Of a stretch of 64,000 nucleotides of DNA, positions 32,917 through 41,538 are shown in pieces (positions within the stretch are counted from its first letter, which is position 1; each line of letters begins with the position of its first letter). Location of the stretch: positions 315,275-379,274 of the forward strand of contig PKXJ01000032.1 of the NCBI GenBank assembly GCA_003132305.1. The letters are read 5' to 3'. A program made the translations under genes and the position numbers. Source of the DNA: Acidimicrobiaceae bacterium. Lineage in GTDB: Bacteria; Actinomycetota; Acidimicrobiia; Acidimicrobiales; RAAP-2. The notes under the pieces were generated by a model. The model was not told the origin of the DNA. It made no database searches and was given only the letters and a program-made list of their open reading frames with translations.

Positions 32917-34074
32917 CTACTCAGGACGATGCTGCAGCCGAAGCAGGACGCCACCGAGTATCGCGGCGATGGCCGAACTCATCAAGAGACCGAGCGCGAA
33001 GCCCGCGTAGAGGGTGCTCTGCGCGCCGAAGAGCTTGGTCGCAAACAACAAGGGGACCGTGAAGCCGATCGCACAGAGTAGAGCCGTCGTCGCCACGAGA
33101 GGCCAAGTGAGTGACGGGTCGAGTCGAAAGCGCAGTAGTTGAGCTATCGCGACGCCGGCGGTAATTCCCAGAGTCTTTCCTACCAGGCGAATGGCGATCG
33201 TCGCGACGACGACCGTGCCCACGGCGCCGCTCAGTTGAAGGTTGTCCCAGTGCAGCCCGCACGCGACCAGCGCAAAGAGTGGCAACACGACGCCGACCGA
33301 CAGACGCGTGGCGTCTCGTTCGAGCCGTTGACGTGACGGAGCGCGCGACGTGACCAGCACACCCGCGAGGACCCCCGCCAGGGCCGGCTCGATATTCGCC
33401 CACGCGAAGCAGATCCAAAGGACGACGAGTAGCAACCCGCTCGCCACGTTGCTCGTCGCTCGACGAGCAACGAGCGCACCGACCACCACCACCACCGCCA
33501 GGGCAATGAGGCCGTCGCGTCGAAGATGCGTCGTACCACTCACGCTCAGCACGACGACGCTCAAGACGTCGTCGGTGATCGCCAGGGTGAGGAGAAAGAC
33601 GCGTAGTAGTGGCGGCAGGCGGCGCCCCGCGATCGCGAGCACGCCGAGTGTGAAGGCGACGTCCGTCGCCATTGGAACGCCCCAGCCTCGTCGTAAAGCC
33701 TCGGAGTGCAGAACGTGGCCGAGAAGGATCGATCCGAGCGCGGTGGCGAGCATTCCGCCGATCGCGCCGAACACGGGCGGCACGGCGTGCTTCGGGCGGG
33801 CCAACGTCCCCGAGGACAGTTCTCTCGAGAGTTCGAGACCCATCGAGAAGAAAAAAACCGCCATGAGTCCGTTCACGATGGCGTTGTGCACGGTACTCAC
33901 GTCGAGCACGCGAAGCAGGTGCCAACTCGAACGCGACGAGAACAACGTGAAGTACGACGAAGAAGAAAGGGCCGACCACGTCAACGCCGCCGCGACGCCC
34001 GCGGCGAGTCCGATCGCCGCGCTGTACTCGTGATCGAGGACCCACGACACGCGCGAGGTTATGGGTCTCGCCAT
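32917..34074 (-). CDS. nhaA: Na+/H+ antiporter NhaA
   Basis: A 385-residue antiporter with about 11-12 membrane helices that exports Na+ in exchange for protons. The early motif VNGLMAVFFFSMGLELSREL, the ATDVAFTLGVLAI segment (equivalent of Asp133) and the paired aspartates in LTLAITDDVLSVVV (equivalents of Asp163/164) are all present. The ATG at 34074 lies 6 bases after TAGCAT. Bases 34075-34317 hold no convincing gene; an out-of-frame reading starting at 34237 runs through nhaA and is treated as a shadow. Confidence 0.95.
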   Translation of the reverse strand: MARPITSRVSWVLDHEYSAAIGLAAGVAAALTWSALSSSSYFTLFSSRSSWHLLRVLDVSTVHNAIVNGLMAVFFFSMGLELSRELSSGTLARPKHAVPPVFGAIGGMLATALGSILLGHVLHSEALRRGWGVPMATDVAFTLGVLAIAGRRLPPLLRVFLLTLAITDDVLSVVVLSVSGTTHLRRDGLIALAVVVVVGALVARRATSNVASGLLLVVLWICFAWANIEPALAGVLAGVLVTSRAPSRQRLERDATRLSVGVVLPLFALVACGLHWDNLQLSGAVGTVVVATIAIRLVGKTLGITAGVAIAQLLRFRLDPSLTWPLVATTALLCAIGFTVPLLFATKLFGAQSTLYAGFALGLLMSSAIAAILGGVLLRLQHRPE

Positions 34075-34080
34075 AGAGAA

Positions 34081-34086
34081 ATGCTA
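34081..34086 (-). promoter_or_regulatory. -10 element TAGCAT of nhaA (leaderless)
   Basis: On the minus strand, TAGCAT ends 6 bases before the nhaA ATG, with no Shine-Dalgarno sequence. Confidence 0.5.
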
Positions 34087-34317
34087 GCCAGGCGCGTTCG
34101 ATTGAGCGCGTCTCGAGGACCGAGCGCGTCCACGCTTCGCTCGCGATGACTCTCAAACTCGCTTCGTCGTCGGGGACGCCCAACTGGTTCAAGAAGTGTC
34201 CGCCGAGCGAGTCGCGCGTCACTTTGCACGCCGTCATTGATTCGACCTAGGCGGTCTATCGCAGGTCGATGCCGTTTGGCGTTGTGGCGATCGTGCTCTC
34301 GTCGACGCTGGCGGACA

Positions 34318-34821
34318 TCAGACGTCGCGAGCGCGTTCATCCAGTCGCGAACGAAGTACCGATGTCAAACGATGACCCCCCGAGCTGAGGACCGCCAGAC
34401 ACTCATCAAACTCGACGGTGTCGCCGTAGTAGGGATCGGCGAGGTCAAGATTCGCTCCCGGTTCGAGCAGATTGCGCCAGAGAATGACCTCCGTGGCGGC
34501 GTTGCTCAAGCGCTCGCGCACGTCGTGGAGGTGCTCTCGGGTCATGACCACGACAAGGTCTTGGCGGTCGAGGTACGCGGGGTCGGCGAAGACGCCGAGC
34601 GAACCCGGAAGGTCGTAGCCCGCCCGGTCCAACGCGGCGCGCGCGCGTGGGTCCATCGGGCTTCCCGCGTGCCAGTTGGCGGTGCCCGCGCTGGTGACGT
34701 TCACGTGATCTTTTAGGAGGGGGTCGCGAGCGACGAGATGCTTAAGGACGACCTCGGCCATGGGCGAACGGCAGATGTTTCCGGTACAGATTGTGGCCAA
34801 GTGGAGCGGTTGATACGACAC
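34318..34821 (-). CDS. Low-molecular-weight protein-tyrosine phosphatase
   Basis: A 167-residue phosphatase. The P-loop CTGNICRSPMAE near residue 12 fits C(x)5R, with the catalytic Cys and Arg in place, and the general-acid loop is DLADPYYGD. Relatives dephosphorylate bacterial tyrosine kinases in polysaccharide export, protein-arginine phosphate, or are secreted by pathogens; no kinase is near. AGGAGG lies three bases before the GTG, a short spacing. The gene is alone. Confidence 0.92.
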   Translation of the reverse strand: MSYQPLHLATICTGNICRSPMAEVVLKHLVARDPLLKDHVNVTSAGTANWHAGSPMDPRARAALDRAGYDLPGSLGVFADPAYLDRQDLVVVMTREHLHDVRERLSNAATEVILWRNLLEPGANLDLADPYYGDTVEFDECLAVLSSGGHRLTSVLRSRLDERARDV

Positions 34822-34930
34822 GAGCCTCCTGGAGGATCTCTTCCCCTCGTCCGCGAAATTGTCACGCGCGACGTGCGAATGTTAGGGGAAGAAAGATAAA
34901 GTACCGTTAGGGATAACGGAAGGAGACGCT

Positions 34931-35317
34931 ATGCCGCTGTCAGAGCACGAACAGCGAGTCCTGGCCGAATTAGAAGAGTCACTCTCCAAACAAGACCCTC
35001 GCTTTGCGAAAAACGTCCGTGAAACCAATATTTACTCCCACAGCGGACGTCGTGTTCGCTGGGGCGTCGTGGGCTTTTTGATCGGTCTCGTCGTCTTGGT
35101 CCTCTTCTTCTCACACTCGGTGCTCGTGGGGCTTTTGGGTGTGGCGTTAATGTTTATCTCCGCCGTTGTAGTTGAGCGCAACGCTCGACTATTGGGACGC
35201 GCCTCATGGCAGGACATCACTCGTTCTGGCCAGGGCGACGACGCCCACGCGAACTATGGTCCTCGCACCAGTTCGCTCCGCGACTGGTTGTCGCGTCATC
35301 GCCATAAAAGCGAATGA
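34931..35317 (+). CDS. DUF3040 membrane protein
   Basis: A 128-residue protein beginning MPLSEHEQRVLAELEESL, the signature of the DUF3040 family found almost only in Actinobacteria. A soluble N-terminal helix is followed by two membrane segments (about 50-70 and 73-88) and a polar tail. The function is not known; in many genomes it lies beside mraZ or ftsZ genes, and here it is about 2.8 kb before mraZ. AAGGAG precedes the ATG, and the ROK gene overlaps its stop by 4 bases. Confidence 0.9.
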   Translation: MPLSEHEQRVLAELEESLSKQDPRFAKNVRETNIYSHSGRRVRWGVVGFLIGLVVLVLFFSHSVLVGLLGVALMFISAVVVERNARLLGRASWQDITRSGQGDDAHANYGPRTSSLRDWLSRHRHKSE

Positions 35318-36189
35318 CCGACTCCGGAGGCGCGCGAGGCGCGCCTCCGTGTCTCGCCCTTGACATTGGGGCGACCAAAGTCGAAGCCGCGATCGTCCTA
35401 GCGGACGGCTCCCTGACCCGGAGAGATCGTTTCAACGTCGCCGACCACGCCACAAATCTGCTCGAGTCAATAGTCACGCTCGCGCGTCGAGTGTGCGGCA
35501 AGGACAGATTTGACGTCGTCGGGGTGGGTTGCGCGGGACCGATGACGCGAGGTGGCGAATCGGTCTCGCCGCTTAACATTCTTTTCTGGCGTGAGTTCCC
35601 GCTTCGCCAATCGTTGTGTGACGCCCTGGGCGGCGACGTGTACGTCGACGGAGACGCTCGCGCGCTCGCGCTCGCCGAAGGTGCGTTCGGAGCAGCTCGC
35701 GAGGTGACGTCGTACCTCTCCATGGTGGTCTCTACTGGCGTGGGCGGGGGCATCGTTCTGAACGGTCGTCTGCTCGATGGTGAGTCGGGCAACGCCGGCC
35801 ACATTGGTCACCTCACGGTGGTGGCGAACGGTGCGCTCTGTTCGTGTGGGGCCTACGGGTGTCTCGAGGCGGAGGCGTCGGGGTGGGCCATTGAGGGGCG
35901 CACCGGAAGACCGGCTAGCGAGGCCGATCAAGCGACCCGGCTTCGAACTGGCGAACTCGTCGGCCGCGCGGTGGGAATGTTGAGTTCAGTGTTGGACTTT
36001 CGCCACAGTTACGTCGCGGGTTCCGTGGCACTCGGCTACGGCGATGACTTCTTTGCCGCCGCGAATAAGGCCGCTCGCGTGACAGCGATGATGTCGTACT
36101 CGCACGACATCGAGATTCTTCCGTCGCAACTCGGAGCCGACGGACCGCTGCTCGGCGCGGCGCTCGTGGGTTGGCGGGGCGCGGCGTGA
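35314..36189 (+). CDS. ROK-family sugar kinase (glucokinase-like)
   Basis: A 291-residue kinase. The ATP phosphate motif is ALDIGATKVEAAIV, the second phosphate motif VVSTGVGGGIVLNG, and the ROK signature covers GNAGHIGHL to the zinc site CSCGAYGCLEAEASG. It lacks the N-terminal DNA-binding domain of ROK repressors, so it is an enzyme phosphorylating glucose or a related hexose or N-acetyl sugar. The ATG overlaps the DUF3040 stop and its own stop overlaps the next GTG. Confidence 0.93.
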   Translation: MTDSGGARGAPPCLALDIGATKVEAAIVLADGSLTRRDRFNVADHATNLLESIVTLARRVCGKDRFDVVGVGCAGPMTRGGESVSPLNILFWREFPLRQSLCDALGGDVYVDGDARALALAEGAFGAAREVTSYLSMVVSTGVGGGIVLNGRLLDGESGNAGHIGHLTVVANGALCSCGAYGCLEAEASGWAIEGRTGRPASEADQATRLRTGELVGRAVGMLSSVLDFRHSYVAGSVALGYGDDFFAAANKAARVTAMMSYSHDIEILPSQLGADGPLLGAALVGWRGAA

Positions 36190-36440
36190 ACGGGATTGAC
36201 TTAACAGGCCTCGGTCGTTACTTACTGCGACACCCGACGGTGGCGCCGGTGGTGCTGCTGGCGGGTTGGCGTCTACGCGCTAATAAGTGGTGGCGTCACG
36301 CGCCCTTTCTGCCGCTGCCCGATCAAAAGTACTGGAACTTTCGAATGATGACCGCGACCGGCTCAACGGACGGAGTGATGAGTGTGCGCGAGATTGTTGA
36401 CGCCGCTCGATGGTCGAGTCGCCAACGAGTCGGACGATAG
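36186..36440 (+). CDS. Small conserved actinobacterial protein, unknown function
   Basis: An 84-residue protein with TVAPVVLLAGWRLRANKWWRHAPFLPLPDQKYWNFRM in the centre and a C-terminal helix REIVDAARWSSRQR. I recognise it as a type of short protein seen beside dcw-adjacent genes in Actinobacteria, without known function. The GTG at 36186 overlaps the ROK stop by four bases. A single hydrophobic stretch (about 17-30) may associate with the membrane. The HNH gene starts 10 bases later. Confidence 0.7.
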   Translation: MNGIDLTGLGRYLLRHPTVAPVVLLAGWRLRANKWWRHAPFLPLPDQKYWNFRMMTATGSTDGVMSVREIVDAARWSSRQRVGR

Positions 36441-36449
36441 GAGCTTCTC

Positions 36450-36956
36450 GTGGGGCGCGTCCTTCTACTCAACGCCACTTTTGAACCCCTGCAACTGGTC
36501 TCGGAACGTCGCGCCGTGGTGTTGATGCTGGCTGGACGCGCCGAGCCCATCGCCATGCCCGAAGAGCCGGCGGTGTGCCGTTCGCAGACCCTCGTGGTAG
36601 AGATCCCGGCGATCGTGCGCTTACACGAGATGGTGAAACTTCCCACGAAGATTCGAACGCCGCCGCTCACGCGCCGATCGCTATTGCTGCGCGACAGCTA
36701 CCGCTGCGCGTACTGCCTAGAACACGCCGACACCATCGATCACGTCGTGCCGCGATCTCGGGGCGGTCGCCACGAGTGGACGAACGTCGTGGCCGCGTGT
36801 CGTCCTCACAACATGCAAAAGGGCGATCGACTAATCGAGGAGATCGGGTGGCGAATGCACTTCCAACCGCGTATTCCCGACGGACCCTGGTGGCGCTGGC
36901 GCCACGTGCCCGATCCCGATCCGCTGTGGGCGCCGTATCTGCCACGAGCGTCGTGA
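36450..36956 (+). CDS. HNH endonuclease (actinobacterial McrA-like)
   Basis: A 168-residue protein. The N-terminal part starts VLLLNATFEPLQLVSERRAVVLML, and the HNH core has RDSYRCAYCLEHADTIDHVVPRSRGGRHEWTNVVAACRPHNMQKGD with the DH, N and H positions intact; a Zn-binding CxxC is seen only as the first pair. This family is widely conserved as a resident chromosomal gene in Actinobacteria and cyanobacteria, not only in mobile elements; its target is unknown. AGGAG lies six bases before the GTG, and the next gene's GTG overlaps its stop. Confidence 0.9.
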   Translation: MGRVLLLNATFEPLQLVSERRAVVLMLAGRAEPIAMPEEPAVCRSQTLVVEIPAIVRLHEMVKLPTKIRTPPLTRRSLLLRDSYRCAYCLEHADTIDHVVPRSRGGRHEWTNVVAACRPHNMQKGDRLIEEIGWRMHFQPRIPDGPWWRWRHVPDPDPLWAPYLPRAS

Positions 36957-37612
36957 GGAACGTAGACGATCTCTACGACTACAGCGTTCTTCGTCGCTTA
37001 GGCGAAGCCACGATGTTCGTCGCGCGCGTTGCTCGCCCGACGTTGGTTCTCGGGGGCAGTCAGTCACCCGACGTGGTTGACGCCTCGAAACTTGGTTCGA
37101 CCTCGCTGCGCCGTCGTCGCGGGGGCGGGGGACTCGTACTGCTTCGACCAGACGATCTCTGGATCGATTGGTGGATTCCTTCAAGCGATCCCCGCTGGTC
37201 CTTCGACGTGCACGTCAGTTCGATCCAGGCGGGAACGTGGTGGGCGAGCGTGTTGCGCGAGTTCACGAGCGGCGTCGTCAGCGTGCACGAAGGATCGTTG
37301 GAAGGCGAACGTACATTTCGACTTGTCTGTTTTGCCGGTCGCGGTCCGGGCGAGGTCTTCATCGACGATCGAAAGACCGTGGGACTCACTCAGTGGAGGG
37401 TCCGCGAGGGCGTCTTTCTCTCTACCGTCTTGCACGCTGAGGAGACGAGCGACGTGATTGAGTACCTCGTCGCGGTACCCGAGGGACTTGGCGAGGCGCT
37501 CGATCATGAGGTGCTCGCTTCTCTCGAGCACGCGGACCGCGAAACAGTCGTACTTCGACTGCGTCAAATTAGTGGCTCGTGGGATCTTCGGCTACTCGAC
37601 GTCGCCTCTTAA
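36953..37612 (+). CDS. Lipoate/biotin protein ligase-like (LplA superfamily)
   Basis: A 219-residue protein of the LplA/LipB/BirA fold. The core pattern LVLGGSQ, then RRRGGGGLVLLRPDDLWIDWWIP, corresponds to the RRxGGGxVxH strand that binds the acyl adenylate, although the usual final His is Leu. A later RKTVGLTQWRVREG resembles the KxxGxxQ lysine motif. It may ligate lipoate or a related cofactor, but the changed motif leaves the activity open. The GTG at 36953 overlaps the HNH stop; the frame open further upstream lies inside that gene. Confidence 0.75.
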   Translation: MRNVDDLYDYSVLRRLGEATMFVARVARPTLVLGGSQSPDVVDASKLGSTSLRRRRGGGGLVLLRPDDLWIDWWIPSSDPRWSFDVHVSSIQAGTWWASVLREFTSGVVSVHEGSLEGERTFRLVCFAGRGPGEVFIDDRKTVGLTQWRVREGVFLSTVLHAEETSDVIEYLVAVPEGLGEALDHEVLASLEHADRETVVLRLRQISGSWDLRLLDVAS

Positions 37613-37704
37613 TACCCTCAACACGAACGTGTGATCGCTCCCGGTGGAGCCGAACTCGTCACCGACGTGTCGTCACGCACAAAATGCATCAAAAGCCCGA
37701 AGAT

Positions 37705-37764
37705 TTGGCGCTATGTGGTGGGAAGTGGTGTAATGTGGCGCTAAGTGGGGGAGAGTGGTGAACC
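37705..37764 (+). promoter_or_regulatory. MraZ operator: six 10-bp direct repeats over the dcw promoter
   Basis: GTGG-type boxes start every 10 bases at 37715, 37725, 37735, 37745 and 37755 (GTGGTG, GTGGTG, GTGGCG, GTGGGG, GTGGTG), with a weaker TTGGCG in register at 37705. MraZ binds such regularly spaced TGG-containing direct repeats in its own promoter. A possible promoter, TTGGCG (37705)-N18-TGTAAT (37729), lies within the boxes, so binding would repress the cluster. Confidence 0.8.
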
Positions 37765-37779
37765 CGCGGGAGGACAGTA

Positions 37780-38199
37780 ATGCTCGGGTTTGTCGGACAG
37801 TTTCAGCACTCCCTAGACGCCAAGGGTCGACTCATCCTGCCTTCAAAATTTCGTGTGGAGTTTGAACGAGGCGGTCACTTAAGTCCGAACACCGAAGGTT
37901 GCGTCGCGCTCTGGACACCGGGAGAGTTCTCGCGTCAAATGGAAGAGCGTCTTCAACAGAGTCGCGTCGGGGGATCGAGCGAACGCCAGCAAGTGCGCTA
38001 CTGGTCCGCCAACTCCTCCGACGTCGAGTTCGACAAGCAGGGTCGCTTCGCGTTACCGAGCGCGATCCGCGACTACGGACAACTATCGGGCGACGTCTTG
38101 GTAGTGGGTGCCATCGACCACGTTGAACTTTGGAACCCCGCGTCGTACGCGGAGAAGGTCAACGCCGCCGAAGAGATCTTTAAGCAGGGCAGTGACTAG
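37780..38199 (+). CDS. mraZ: Transcriptional regulator MraZ
   Basis: A 139-residue protein with the tandem AbrB-like halves of MraZ: GQFQHSLDAKGRLILPSKFR at the N-terminus and VEFDKQGRFALPSAIRDYGQL in the second half, each with the DxxGR loop used for DNA contact. MraZ forms a ring and represses the dcw operon through spaced repeats, which lie at 37705-37764. GGGAGG precedes the ATG. It is the first gene of the cluster. Confidence 0.97.
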   Translation: MLGFVGQFQHSLDAKGRLILPSKFRVEFERGGHLSPNTEGCVALWTPGEFSRQMEERLQQSRVGGSSERQQVRYWSANSSDVEFDKQGRFALPSAIRDYGQLSGDVLVVGAIDHVELWNPASYAEKVNAAEEIFKQGSD

Positions 38200-38315
38200 T
38201 GACGGGAGCTCAATTGCAGTACCGGCCGCGGACCACGCGCAGCCTGGCAATCGCGACAGCGAAGCGGGAATCCTCCTCCGCCCTCTCGCTCGTTGTCGCG
38301 ATTGAAAGGCTGCGG

Positions 38316-39257
38316 ATGGCCCCGGATAGTTACCACGAACCAGTACTCGCGTCAGAGATCGTCGAGTTGTTCGCCAGCCTGCCGGCTGGCGTCGTCATCG
38401 ACGCCACGCTCGGCGGTGGCGGCCACGCTGACGCCCTTCTCACCGCGGCGTCTCAACTTCGCGTCCTGGGTGTCGACCGTGACCCCGACGCTCGTGACGA
38501 AGCGACGAGACGCCTACGGGCGCACGAGAGTCGCGTGCGCGTCGTCGGAACGACGTTCGCTGAACTGAGCGACGTACTTCGAGATAACGAGGACTTTCTT
38601 AGGGGTGACGACGTCGTGGCGGTGCTAATGGATCTCGGCGTCTCCTCACATCAACTCGATGACGCACGTCGGGGCTTCTCCTTTCGGGCCGACGCGCCGC
38701 TTGACATGCGGATGGACCCCACGCACGGTGAAACGGCGTCCGAGTTGCTCGCCCGAATTGATCAGCATGAACTGGCGCGGCTCCTAAGAAACAACGGCGA
38801 GTCGCGTTTCGCTGGCTCCATCGCCAAATCACTCATCGAACGCCAACCCCAGACGACCTACGAACTCAATGAAGCCGTCGAGCGCGCGGTGCCCCGGGCC
38901 GCGCGCCGTCGTGGCCACGTCGCGACGCGTGTCTTTCAGGCGCTTCGAATCGCCGTGAACGACGAAGAAGATCAGCTCAGTGAAGGGCTCGAGGCGGCAC
39001 TGAACGCACTGAGCGTGAGTGGCCTGATGGCCGTTATCTCGTACCACTCCGGTGAGGACCGGGTGGTGAAGTCATTCTTCGCCGAACAGCAAAGCGGCGG
39101 GTGTCGCTGTTCCCCGGAACTGGGATGCGTCTGTGGCGCGATTTCGCGCGTCAAGGTCTTTAAGGCCAGTGCCCAACTCGCCAGCGCCACCGAGGTGGCG
39201 GCGAATCCCCGTGCGCGTTCCGCGCGTCTGCGGGTTGCTCGAAAGATGGCGCCGTGA
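38316..39257 (+). CDS. rsmH: 16S rRNA (cytosine-1402-N4)-methyltransferase RsmH
   Basis: A 313-residue SAM-dependent enzyme that methylates C1402 in the ribosomal P site. It begins YHEPVLASEIVELF, with SAM motif DATLGGGGHADALL, ALMDLGVSSHQLDDARRGFSF and the C-terminal SYHSGEDRVVKSFF. The ATG at 38316 is six bases after AAGG and gives the family N-terminus; the frame is open back to a GTG at 38199 overlapping mraZ, which would add 39 Arg/Ser-rich residues unlike the family. Its stop overlaps the next GTG. Confidence 0.95.
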   Translation: MAPDSYHEPVLASEIVELFASLPAGVVIDATLGGGGHADALLTAASQLRVLGVDRDPDARDEATRRLRAHESRVRVVGTTFAELSDVLRDNEDFLRGDDVVAVLMDLGVSSHQLDDARRGFSFRADAPLDMRMDPTHGETASELLARIDQHELARLLRNNGESRFAGSIAKSLIERQPQTTYELNEAVERAVPRAARRRGHVATRVFQALRIAVNDEEDQLSEGLEAALNALSVSGLMAVISYHSGEDRVVKSFFAEQQSGGCRCSPELGCVCGAISRVKVFKASAQLASATEVAANPRARSARLRVARKMAP

Positions 39258-39706
39258 GCGTCATCAGTTTTCCTCGCCGCGTCGACACGCGTCGACCTGC
39301 CCCGCGCCAGACACCATCGACGCAGCCCGTCTCGCGCCGCGCGAAGGCGCCGCGTCGTGACGTCGCCGCCAGGCGTTGGCGTGGCACGTCCTCTTCTCGA
39401 AAGTCCGTGACGATCGTGGTTCTCGCTCTCGCGCTGTCGCTCGCGGGTTCCATGTTCGAAGCGAACCGTCAGATTGAAATCCACTCCCTGCAGAGTCAGC
39501 TGTTGCAAGAACAGTCGACGTACGCCGTCCAAGTTGGTTCACTCACGAACCTGTCCGCACCAAGTCAGATCGCGACACAGGCCGGGGCCCTGCATCTCGT
39601 AGATCCCACCTCGGTCACCCAAGTTCCGTCTACGTCTCTTGATGCGCCTTTGTCGCTACCGAAGTTTTCGGGTTACGCACCGGCAACATCAAGGACGATT
39701 CGGTGA
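39254..39706 (+). CDS. ftsL: FtsL-like division protein
   Basis: A 150-residue bitopic membrane protein between rsmH and ftsI, where ftsL normally lies. It has a basic, Arg/Pro-rich cytoplasmic tail, a transmembrane helix at about residues 53-70, then a short coiled-coil region (EIHSLQSQLLQEQ) followed by a proline-rich C-terminus. FtsL proteins vary widely in sequence, so the call rests on position, size and topology. It would bridge FtsQ/DivIC-like partners with FtsW-FtsI in the septum. Confidence 0.8.
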   Translation: MSVISFPRRVDTRRPAPRQTPSTQPVSRRAKAPRRDVAARRWRGTSSSRKSVTIVVLALALSLAGSMFEANRQIEIHSLQSQLLQEQSTYAVQVGSLTNLSAPSQIATQAGALHLVDPTSVTQVPSTSLDAPLSLPKFSGYAPATSRTIR

Positions 39707-41538
39707 CAACGCACAACACCTCGACGCATAGTCGCACGCGTGTTCAACAAAATGTGTCGCGCGCGAAACCCAAGGGTCCTCGACGGTTGTTACTGTTGCG
39801 CGCGGGGCTGGCGCTCGCGTTCTGCGCCCTGGGCGTTCGCCTCGTTTTCCTCCAGGTGCTCGATCACGCGCACTACACCGCGCTCTCGGTGGCGCAAGTT
39901 CGAGAAAATCTCACGACGACCGCGTTGCGCGGTGGCATCTACGACCGACACGGCGAAACCTTGGCCGTCTCACGGCCAACGTCGCTCGTCATCGCCGACG
40001 ACTTTCAAATCAAGGACCCCATCACGGAGGCGAAGGCCATGTCGCCGTTGGTGCAAGTACCCGTCGTGAAACTAACCTCTCTTTTATCGAAAAACGGCGG
40101 CTACGTCATTTTGAACGACGCGCTCGACCTCACCGATGGTCGAAAAGTGTCGTCGTTGATGTTCCCCGGCATCGTCGTGCAGAACTCGTCGGTCAGAACG
40201 TACCCCGACGGGACGCTCGCGACGTCGTTACTCGGCGGCGTGAACGCTAGCGGGGCCGGATCCACCGGCGTCGAGTACCAGTTCCAGAAGCTCTTGGCCG
40301 GACAGACCGGCGTCACGCGCGAATTCGTCTCCTCGTCGGGCGTCAATCTCCCGGCTTCGCACTCCACGGTCATTCGTAGGGCCGAACCCGGAGTCGGACT
40401 CGAACTGACCCTCGACTCTTCGTTGCAGTACGTGACCGAGCGGGACCTGGCTCGAGAACTCAAGACCTACGACGGGCTGACTGGTCTCGCCGTCGTCATG
40501 GACGTGAAGACCGGCGAAATTCTGGCGGACGCGTCCCTCGTCAACACCAAGACCACCGCGGGCGCCCTGGGACCCATTACGACCTGGGGCAAGAACGTTG
40601 GTTACTCGGGGATCGATCAGACGATCAACGACCTGGCCTTCTCCCAGGCCTACGAGCCGGGCTCGGTCTTTAAGGTCGTGACCTTTTCCGCCGCCTTGCA
40701 AGCCGGACTAATCACACCAACCACCGTCTTTCCGGTGCCTAACTCCGTCGTAGTGGGTGGGCGACTCTTTCACGACGCCGAGAATCACGCGCTCGAGCAT
40801 CTGACGGCAACCGAGGTCTTAGCGCAGTCGTCGAACATCGGCACCTACGAGATCGGCACTCGCGTCGGGGAGTCGGGCCTATTGGCCCAAGTAGAGCGCC
40901 TGGGATTTGGTCAGACCACGTCGGTCAACTTCCCCGACGAAACGCGCGGCCTGCTCGTGAACGCCTCCAATTGGTACGCGAGCGACCAGGTCGCGCTGCC
41001 CATCGGCCAGGTCGACGCCGTGCCGGCCATTCAGGTACTGGACGCCTACAACGCCATCGCGAATGGCGGCGTCTTCGTCGAGCCCAAGCTGGTGCGCGGT
41101 TACGTCTACGCCAACGGGACAATGAAAGCGACGGCGCCGAGCGTGAAGCGCGAAGTGCTCTCGCCGAATGCGGACGCCACGATGGTCAAGATGCTCCAGC
41201 AGGTCGTCCTCGCCGGCACGGGCACCAACGCCATCATTCCCGGCTACAGCGTCGCTGGCAAGACGGGAACCGCGACGATTCCTTTCCCCGGGCGCGACCA
41301 GTTGACGGGTAACTACAACGCGACCTTCGTGGGATTCGCGCCCGCGAACGACCCCGTACTGTCAATGATCGTGGTCATCGAGCGTCCCCTGAACAACATC
41401 TTTGGCGGCACCGTTGCCGCGCCCGTCTTCCAAGAAGTCATGTCGTACGCCCTGCACCACTACGGAATTCCGTCCAACGGGGCCGTACAGAAGCCGCTTA
41501 AGGGCGCGGCCGCCAGCATCTCGTCGGACGTGACGTGA
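39703..41538 (+). CDS. ftsI: Peptidoglycan transpeptidase FtsI (PBP3-type)
   Basis: A 611-residue class B penicillin-binding protein. A membrane helix lies at about 26-48, followed by the pedestal start GGIYDRHGETLAVS. The transpeptidase domain has Ser321-x-x-Lys324 (GSVFK), Ser376-Ser-Asn378 (QSSN) and Lys520-Thr-Gly522 (GKTGT). It cross-links septal peptidoglycan with FtsW. It overlaps ftsL by 4 bases. No PASTA domain is seen. Confidence 0.96.
   Translation: MTTHNTSTHSRTRVQQNVSRAKPKGPRRLLLLRAGLALAFCALGVRLVFLQVLDHAHYTALSVAQVRENLTTTALRGGIYDRHGETLAVSRPTSLVIADDFQIKDPITEAKAMSPLVQVPVVKLTSLLSKNGGYVILNDALDLTDGRKVSSLMFPGIVVQNSSVRTYPDGTLATSLLGGVNASGAGSTGVEYQFQKLLAGQTGVTREFVSSSGVNLPASHSTVIRRAEPGVGLELTLDSSLQYVTERDLARELKTYDGLTGLAVVMDVKTGEILADASLVNTKTTAGALGPITTWGKNVGYSGIDQTINDLAFSQAYEPGSVFKVVTFSAALQAGLITPTTVFPVPNSVVVGGRLFHDAENHALEHLTATEVLAQSSNIGTYEIGTRVGESGLLAQVERLGFGQTTSVNFPDETRGLLVNASNWYASDQVALPIGQVDAVPAIQVLDAYNAIANGGVFVEPKLVRGYVYANGTMKATAPSVKREVLSPNADATMVKMLQQVVLAGTGTNAIIPGYSVAGKTGTATIPFPGRDQLTGNYNATFVGFAPANDPVLSMIVVIERPLNNIFGGTVAAPVFQEVMSYALHHYGIPSNGAVQKPLKGAAASISSDVT

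Noticed and set aside
32921-34237. A 438-codon minus-strand frame overlapping nhaA
   Set aside because: It is Arg-rich shadow sequence in another frame of nhaA, which has clear motifs. Its first 54 codons (34075-34237) look more protein-like but no family is recognised.
36450-36956. HNH gene as part of a mobile element or restriction system
   Set aside because: This type is a widely conserved resident gene, lies in an operon with housekeeping genes and has no methyltransferase or integrase nearby.
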